Source: Mailhella sp.
GTDB taxonomy: Bacteria; Desulfobacterota; Desulfovibrionia; Desulfovibrionales; Desulfovibrionaceae
Length of the DNA stretch: 10,923 nt
NCBI GenBank assembly: GCA_017411945.1
Contig: JAFQPD010000010.1
Coordinates: forward strand, 1-10,923
Reading direction: 5' to 3'
In this document: positions 6,344 to 10,923 of the stretch, one piece after another
Layout: each line of letters starts with the position of its first letter
How positions within the stretch are numbered: the first letter of the stretch is position 1
Notes under the pieces: model-generated
Told to the model about the DNA's origin: nothing
Seen by the model: the letters and a program-made list of their open reading frames with translations, nothing else
Database searches by the model: none
Translations under genes and position numbers: made by a program

Positions 6344-6574
6344 GGGAAGAGCTCCTTGATATGAGTTTTATCCGCCGCAGGATGAGGCGGAAAGATTTCT
6401 TGGCGTTTACTTTATTTCAAAAAGTGATATTATGCAAGCCACGGGAAAAAATAACTTTATTTTCAGAATTCAAGATTTTTTTCACAATGTTTTTATTTCA
6501 AAAATAGCTGATTTTCTGATGGATTTTGAAATCAACCCTCGTTTTCCGGTCAATTCAGAACTCTTGGAGCAGGT
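6344..6574. promoter_or_regulatory. Divergent regulatory region between tupA and moeA
   Basis: A 231-base AT-rich gap that must hold promoters for both tupA and the moeA operon. TTTATTTCAAAAA occurs at 6411-6423 and 6492-6504, with the reverse form TTTTGAAAT at 6524-6532. A perfect inverted repeat AAAATAA-ct-TTATTTT lies at 6448-6463. Towards tupA, TCCGCC/GGCGGA (6371-6376 with 6386-6391) can form a hairpin in the tupA leader about 16 bases before its ribosome binding site. A CATAAT at 6435-6430 (minus) is a possible -10 for tupA. I could not identify a known ModE or TunR operator. Confidence 0.5.
6411..6504. repeat. Direct repeat TTTATTTCAAAAA (6411-6423 and 6492-6504)
   Basis: Two identical 13-base copies start 81 bases apart in the tupA-moeA gap, with the AT-rich inverted repeat between them. 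A 12-base part of the second copy (ATTTCAAAAATA) also occurs at 649-660 upstream of the alcohol dehydrogenase. They could be operator half-sites for a shared regulator, or simply A/T-rich coincidence. Confidence 0.4.
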
Positions 6575-7801
6575 ATGAAATCCTTCCTCACCCTGAAATC
6601 CGTTGAAGGAGTGCTGGCCCTCATACGCACTTTCGCCCCCCTCGACACCGAAAAAGTGCCCCTTTCCGAGGCCGCCGGACGCTGGCTGGCCGAAGACTGG
6701 CATGCCCCTGAGGACCTGCCCGGCTTCGACCGTTCCACCGTGGACGGCTGGGCCGTACATGCCCGCGACGTGTTCGGCGCGAGCGAAGGCGCGCCCGCCC
6801 TGCTCGAATGCGTGGGCGACCTCAGCATGGGCAAGATGCCCGGCCTCATCATCGAGGAAGGCCAAGCGGCGCGCATACTCACCGGCGGCATGCTGCCCGA
6901 AGGCGCGGACTGCGTGGTCATGGTGGAGCATTCCCGCCCCGTGAGCGACACGCTCGTGGAGCTGGTGCGTTCGCAGGCCCCCGGCGACCATGTCATCTAT
7001 AAGGACGACGACGCCGCGAAAGGCGCGCTGCTCATCCCTGCCGGCCGCCGGCTGCGCCCGCAGGAGATAGGCCTGCTCGCCGCTCTTGGGCAGACAGAAG
7101 TGCCGGTGCGCCGCCGCCCGCGCGTGGTCATCGTCTCCACCGGCGACGAGCTCGTGCCCTGCAGTGAAAAGCCCGCTCCCGGCCAGGTGCGCGACGTGAA
7201 CTCCCATTCCCTCGCCGCCTTCTGCCGTGCCGCCGGAGCGGAAGTGGAACTTGCCGGCCTCGTGCGCGACGACGTGGCCCTCCTGCGCGAGACCATCGGC
7301 CGCGCCCGCGAGAAGGCCGACGTGGTGCTGGTCTCCGGCGGCTCTTCCGCAGGCATGCGCGACCATACTGTGGACATATTCACCTCCATGCCGGAAAGCG
7401 AGCTCCTCGTGCACGGCGCGGCCATCAGCCCCGGCAAGCCCTTCATACTCGCCCGCTCCGGCGAAAAGTGCCTCATGGGCCTGCCCGGCCATGTGGGCGC
7501 GGCCCTCGTCACGGCCCGCGCCTTTCTCCTGCCCCTGCTCCTGCACCTGCAGGGCGGCGAGGAAAAATTCCGGCCCGGAGTACGCGCCCGCCTCACCCGT
7601 GCCATGGCTTCCGCCCAGGGCCGCCGCGACTATGTGCGCGTGCGCCTTTCCCGCACCGAAGAAGGCTGGGCCGCCGAGCCCATACTCCTGCCCTCCGGCC
7701 TCATGTCCGGCCTCGTCCATGCCGATGCCATAGTCATCTGCCCCGAAAACAGCGAAGGCCTGTACGCAGGCGAAGAAGTCTGGGCCGAGCTCCTCGCCTA
7801 G
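6575..7801 (+). CDS. moeA: Molybdopterin molybdenumtransferase MoeA (first paralog)
   Basis: A 408-residue MoeA, normal length for the stand-alone enzyme, which inserts molybdate or tungstate into adenylylated molybdopterin. Motifs in order: STVDGWAV (54-61; the family's STMDGYAV, with the key Asp57 kept), RILTGGMLPEGADCVV (100-115), STGDEL (188-193), SGGSSAG (254-260), SPGKPF (285-290) and a variant GLPGHVGAA (302-310) where GLPGNPVSA is usual. The C-terminal beta domain spans about 332-406. ATG 6575 follows GGAG with 6 bases between. It is 25 bases ahead of a second, fused MoeA, so the two are probably co-transcribed. Which metal it prefers cannot be read from the sequence. Confidence 0.94.
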   Translation: MKSFLTLKSVEGVLALIRTFAPLDTEKVPLSEAAGRWLAEDWHAPEDLPGFDRSTVDGWAVHARDVFGASEGAPALLECVGDLSMGKMPGLIIEEGQAARILTGGMLPEGADCVVMVEHSRPVSDTLVELVRSQAPGDHVIYKDDDAAKGALLIPAGRRLRPQEIGLLAALGQTEVPVRRRPRVVIVSTGDELVPCSEKPAPGQVRDVNSHSLAAFCRAAGAEVELAGLVRDDVALLRETIGRAREKADVVLVSGGSSAGMRDHTVDIFTSMPESELLVHGAAISPGKPFILARSGEKCLMGLPGHVGAALVTARAFLLPLLLHLQGGEEKFRPGVRARLTRAMASAQGRRDYVRVRLSRTEEGWAAEPILLPSGLMSGLVHADAIVICPENSEGLYAGEEVWAELLA

Positions 7802-7826
7802 CCTTCAACCAACGCAAGGAAATCCC

Positions 7827-9791
7827 ATGGCCCGCAATACCTACCTTACCATGAAAGCCCCGGAAGAGGCCCGCGAACTCTGGTTCTCGCGCATAGCCGA
7901 ACTCTGCCCCTGCGCCGCCCTCGGCGAAGAGGAAGTTCCGCTCCAGCAGGCCCTGCGCCGCGTGCTCTCCCGCCCGGTCGAAGCCCTGCGCTCCTCGCCC
8001 GCCTTCCACGGCGCGGCCATGGACGGCGTTGCCGTGAAGGCCGAAGCCACGTTCACCGCTTCCGCCCGCCGCCCGCTCAGCCTTGAAGTCGGCAAGGATG
8101 CCTTCTGGATAAACACCGGCCACCCGCTCCCCGCCGGGACCAACGCCGTCATCAAGGTGGAAGACCTCAACGTCGAGGACGAAGGCCGCTCCGTGGTCAC
8201 GGAAAAGGCCGCCTTCCCCTGGCAGCATGTGCGCAAGCTCGGCGAAGACATGGTGGCCACCGAGATCATACTCGCCCCCGGCATCGAGATCGGAGCCTAT
8301 GAGCTCGGCGCCCTCGCCGCCGCAGGCGTGCTCCGCCCCGCAGTGTTCCGCCGCCCCAAGGTGGCCGTCATCCCCAGCGGCTCCGAGATAGTCTCCCTCG
8401 ACAAAGCCAAGGAAGAAGACCTCCGCGCAGGCCGCGTCCTGCCGGAATTCAATTCCCTCGTCTTCTCCGCCCTCATCCAGGAAGCCGGCGGCGTCACCGA
8501 GACGCGCCCCATAGTCCCCGATGACCCCGACGCCATCCGTGCCGCCATACTCGCCGCCGCCGAAGACGGGGCCGACCTCATCATGATGAACGCCGGATCT
8601 TCCGCCGGCTCGCACGACTACACGGCCTCGGTCATCCGCTCGCTGGGCGAACTCTATGTGCACGGCATAGCCGTCATGCCCGGAAAGCCCACGGCCCTGG
8701 GCATAGTCCGCGCCGGGGAGCGCATGGTGCCCGTCATCGGAACGCCGGGCTACCCTGTTTCGGCCATCGTTGCCGTGGAAGAATTCGTCCTGCCGCTTCT
8801 CGCCCTGTGGCAGAAGCGCGGCCTCAGGCATAAGGAATACATGGACGTGGTGCCCTGCAACGCCCTGCCCTCCCGCCCCGGCATGGAAGAGCGCATCCGC
8901 GTGCGCCTCGGCATGGTGGGCGACACCTGCTACGCCGTCTCTCTCCCGCGCGGCGCAGGCACTGTGACCAGCCTTTCCCGCGCCGACGCCGTCATCCGCG
9001 TGCCCCGCGACTGCGAGGGCCTCGACGCCGGCAAGCCCGTGCAGGCCGAGCTCATCCGCACCCGCGAACAGATAGAGGGCGCGCTCCTCGTCATCGGCAG
9101 TCACGACAATACGCTGGACCTCATCGACAGCATGCTCCGCCGCACGCATCCGCGCTTCCGCCTCACCTCGGCGCATGTGGGCTCTCTGGGCGGCCTGCTG
9201 GCCCTTTCGCGCGGGCAGTGCCACCTCGCCGGCTGCCACCTGCTCGACGAAGGCACGGGCGACTACAACAGGCAGGCCATGCGCGATCACCTGAAGGGCG
9301 TGCCTTCCCTGCTCGTGCACCTTGCCGACCGCGAACAGGGCTTCCTCGTCCTGCCCGGCAATCCCAAGGGCATCACGAGATTCGAAGACCTCCTGCGCGA
9401 GGACGTTTCCTTCATCAACCGCCAGCGCGGGAGCGGCACGCGCGTGCTCCTCGACTATGAGCTGAAGGCGCGCGGCATGCTGCCCGCCAAGGTACGCGGC
9501 TACCGCGACGAAGAATACACGCATATGAACGTGGCCGCCGCCGTGCTTTCCGGCCGTGCGGACTGCGCCCTCGGCGTGCGTGCCGCAGCCGCTGCCCTCG
9601 GGCTGGACTTCGTCCCCGTGGGGGTAGAGCAGTACGACCTCGTGGTGGCCAAGGCATGGGCCGACGACGAACGCATTCAGGCCCTGCTCGATGTCATACG
9701 TTCCTCCGAATTCCGCAAGGCCGTGGCCGACATGGGCGGCTACGACACCAGACGCAGCGGAGAAGTGCTCTGGGAATACGACGGCGACTAG
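7827..9791 (+). CDS. moeA: MoeA fused to a periplasmic-binding-protein-like domain (MoeA-PBP)
   Basis: A 654-residue two-part protein. Residues 1-410 are a second MoeA: AAMDGVAV (63-70) with its Asp66, VIKVED (108-113), PSGSEI (183-188) where the first paralog has STGDEL, NAGSSAGSHD (255-264), MPGKPTA (284-290), GTPGYPVSA (305-313) and a C-terminal beta domain to about 408. Residues 415-654 are a PBP-like domain related to LysR/ModA ligand domains: IGSHDNTLDLI (423-433), AGCHLLDEGTGDYN (468-481) and INRQRGSGTRVLLDYEL (530-546). There is no signal peptide or DNA-binding helix, so it is cytoplasmic. This architecture is known in anaerobic bacteria and archaea; the PBP part may bind molybdate, tungstate or cofactor. 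AAGGAA sits 7 bases before the ATG. Confidence 0.93.
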   Translation: MARNTYLTMKAPEEARELWFSRIAELCPCAALGEEEVPLQQALRRVLSRPVEALRSSPAFHGAAMDGVAVKAEATFTASARRPLSLEVGKDAFWINTGHPLPAGTNAVIKVEDLNVEDEGRSVVTEKAAFPWQHVRKLGEDMVATEIILAPGIEIGAYELGALAAAGVLRPAVFRRPKVAVIPSGSEIVSLDKAKEEDLRAGRVLPEFNSLVFSALIQEAGGVTETRPIVPDDPDAIRAAILAAAEDGADLIMMNAGSSAGSHDYTASVIRSLGELYVHGIAVMPGKPTALGIVRAGERMVPVIGTPGYPVSAIVAVEEFVLPLLALWQKRGLRHKEYMDVVPCNALPSRPGMEERIRVRLGMVGDTCYAVSLPRGAGTVTSLSRADAVIRVPRDCEGLDAGKPVQAELIRTREQIEGALLVIGSHDNTLDLIDSMLRRTHPRFRLTSAHVGSLGGLLALSRGQCHLAGCHLLDEGTGDYNRQAMRDHLKGVPSLLVHLADREQGFLVLPGNPKGITRFEDLLREDVSFINRQRGSGTRVLLDYELKARGMLPAKVRGYRDEEYTHMNVAAAVLSGRADCALGVRAAAAALGLDFVPVGVEQYDLVVAKAWADDERIQALLDVIRSSEFRKAVADMGGYDTRRSGEVLWEYDGD

Positions 9792-9796
9792 CCGAT

Positions 9797-9852
9797 CCTC
9801 CATCAGCTTCGACCTCCGTTTTGGAGGCGGCAATATAACCCTTTACGGGAGG
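9797..9852 (+). promoter_or_regulatory. Leader with competing CCTCC/GGAGG pairings before the second binding-protein gene
   Basis: The 65-base gap has CCTCC at 9797-9801 and 9813-9817, and GGAGG at 9823-9827 and 9848-9852. The last GGAGG is the ribosome binding site of the next gene, 4 bases before its ATG. CCTCC(9813)-GTTTT-GGAGG(9827) makes a tight hairpin; either CCTCC could instead pair with the ribosome binding site. This allows alternative folds that expose or hide translation start. The complementarity is seen; switching is inferred. Confidence 0.4.
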
Positions 9853-9856
9853 CTTT

Positions 9857-10702
9857 ATGAATTTCCTTCGTTTCGTTGTCATGGCCGCCATGAGCGTCTC
9901 GCTCTGCGTGCTCCCTGCTCAGGCCGCTGAGACCCTGCGCATCTCCTCCACCATCGGCCCGGTAGACGCCGGCATGCTCCCCCTGCTCGCCGACACCTTC
10001 TCCAAGAAGACCGGCATCGAGATCACCATGGAAAAGGCCGGCACCGGCAAAACTCTGAAAAAGGCCGAAAGCGGCAGCTTCGACCTCGTCATGGTGCATG
10101 CCCGCAAGCTTGAAGACGCCTTCTGCGCCGCCGGCTTCGGCATCGACCGCCGCGACGTCATGTATAACGACTTCGTCATCCTCGGCCCCAAGAACGACCC
10201 CGCAGGCGTCAAGGGCATGAAGAAGGTGACCGAGGCCATGGCCAAGCTCGCCGCCGCCAAGGTCCACTTTGTTTCCCGCGCCGACAAGTCCGGCACCAAC
10301 GTGAAGGAAATGGAACTCTGGCAGGCCGCAGGCATCACTCCTTCCGGCGACTGGTACGAAAAGTGGGAAGGCGGCTCCAAGGGCAACAAGGCCACCACGC
10401 TCTACGTGAACGAGAAGCAGGCCTACACCCTCATGGACCGCGCCACCTGGCTCACCCTGAAGGACCAGGTCTCCGTGGTGCCGCTCATGGAAGCCGACCC
10501 CCTCATGCTGAACCTCATCGCCATCATCCGCGTGAACCCCGAGAAGTTCCCTTCCATCCACAAGGATGAAGCCCTGAAGTTCGCCGACTGGGTCGTGGGC
10601 GACGAAGCCCAGATCCTCATCCGCGACTTCGGCAAGGACAAGTACGGCCAGCCCCTGTTCTTCCCCAACTCCGACCAGTGGAACGCCAAGAACAAGAAGT
10701 AA
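9857..10702 (+). CDS. TupA-like periplasmic binding protein with altered ligand motif, no adjacent transporter
   Basis: A 281-residue exported binding protein. A Sec signal peptide covers residues 1-23 (AQA before the predicted cut). It is clearly a paralog of the TupA in this window, sharing GTGKTL (62-67), MYNDFVILGP (102-111), SRADKSGT (140-147) with Arg141, and YTLMDRATW (190-198). The N-terminal anion motif ATTTSTDNSG of TupA is replaced by SSTIGPVDAG (30-39), so at least one ligand-contacting loop is different. No permease or ATPase gene is beside it; it ends the operon behind the two moeA genes. It may bind another oxyanion, share TupBC, or act as a sensor. GGGAGG precedes ATG 9857, and a terminator follows. 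Confidence 0.85.
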   Translation: MNFLRFVVMAAMSVSLCVLPAQAAETLRISSTIGPVDAGMLPLLADTFSKKTGIEITMEKAGTGKTLKKAESGSFDLVMVHARKLEDAFCAAGFGIDRRDVMYNDFVILGPKNDPAGVKGMKKVTEAMAKLAAAKVHFVSRADKSGTNVKEMELWQAAGITPSGDWYEKWEGGSKGNKATTLYVNEKQAYTLMDRATWLTLKDQVSVVPLMEADPLMLNLIAIIRVNPEKFPSIHKDEALKFADWVVGDEAQILIRDFGKDKYGQPLFFPNSDQWNAKNKK

Positions 10703-10722
10703 GGTTCTGACACACTGACAGC

Positions 10723-10760
10723 AAAGCCGCCGCAGGAAATACCCGCGGCGGCTTTTTTTT
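10723..10760 (+). terminator. Rho-independent terminator after the second binding-protein gene
   Basis: AAAGCCGCCGC (10723-10733) pairs perfectly with GCGGCGGCTTT (10745-10755), and eight T (10753-10760) follow. It starts 20 bases past the stop codon at 10702 and ends the moeA operon. Confidence 0.95.
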
Positions 10761-10818
10761 GCGCTCCCGCCCGCACAAAGCAGGCAGGAAACAGGGGAGT
10801 CTCGGCAGAGGTCTGTGC

Positions 10819-10923
10819 CTAGCGTTCGACAGCCCCCTCGTACTTCTCGAAACGGAACTTCTGTTCGACCTGAGGGTATTTTTCCCTGTCCACCTCTTCC
10901 ATGAACATGGCGTAGGGGCGCAC
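10819..10923 (-). CDS. C-terminal end of an unidentified protein (runs off right edge)
   Basis: On the minus strand an open frame enters from the window edge and stops at TAG 10821-10819. The 34 visible residues begin VRPYAMFMEEVDREKYPQVE and end GAVER; they are charged and soluble-looking with no motif I recognise. The frame faces the terminator at 10723-10755, whose stem could also end this transcript although only three T follow it on the minus strand. GC-rich codon use like the neighbours supports a real gene, but the fragment is short and the assignment is tentative. Confidence 0.5.
   Translation of the reverse strand: MRPYAMFMEEVDREKYPQVEQKFRFEKYEGAVER

Noticed and set aside
7734..9833. 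Long minus-strand open frame (699 codons) antisense to the MoeA-PBP gene
   Set aside because: Same codon-bias artefact; low-complexity composition and no recognisable domain.
1..10923. tRNA, rRNA or CRISPR array
   Set aside because: No cloverleaf, rRNA-like stretch or spaced repeat array was noticed on either strand.

Overview
The window reads as chromosomal DNA from a GC-rich sulfate-reducer-like bacterium, most likely a member of the Desulfovibrionaceae (Desulfovibrio/Bilophila/Mailhella type). The basis is the gene content: a Desulfovibrio-type iron alcohol dehydrogenase, a tungstate transporter, a MoeA fused to a periplasmic-binding-like domain, and a MOSC/MoaC-MogA/MoaA cluster. Coding DNA is GC-rich and intergenic DNA is very AT-rich. 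The genus is inference; no rRNA or other marker is present.

Layout. Positions 1-415 (minus) hold the N-terminal third of an iron-containing alcohol dehydrogenase. An AT-rich gap of about 570 bases follows, with a candidate activator-dependent promoter for that gene. At 1026-1304 (minus) is an orphan IS5-type transposase N-terminal domain with its own ribosome binding site and terminator. Positions 1534-4074 (plus) form a compact operon: MOSC protein, MoaC-MogA fusion, MoaA. It ends at a strong bidirectional terminator (4088-4134) shared with the convergent tungstate transporter operon tupA-tupB-tupC (6343 down to 4145, minus), which has an internal terminator after tupA. A 231-base divergent regulatory region separates tupA from a second plus-strand operon (6575-10702): MoeA, a MoeA-PBP fusion, and a second TupA-like periplasmic protein with an altered ligand motif. 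A terminator closes that operon, and a minus-strand gene of unknown function enters from the right edge.

How the genes fit together. TupABC would import tungstate. MoaA and MoaC make cyclic pyranopterin monophosphate, MogA adenylylates molybdopterin, and the MoeA proteins insert the metal. The MOSC protein may handle sulfur or cofactor. MoaD, MoaE, MoeB, MobA and ModABC are not in the window. The result is a metal-cofactor island, plausibly for tungsten or molybdenum formate dehydrogenases and aldehyde oxidoreductases. Two features stand out: two MoeA paralogs side by side, and two TupA-family binding proteins of which only one has a transporter. They suggest a built-in way to sense or sort tungstate and molybdate; this is a hypothesis, not something the sequence proves.
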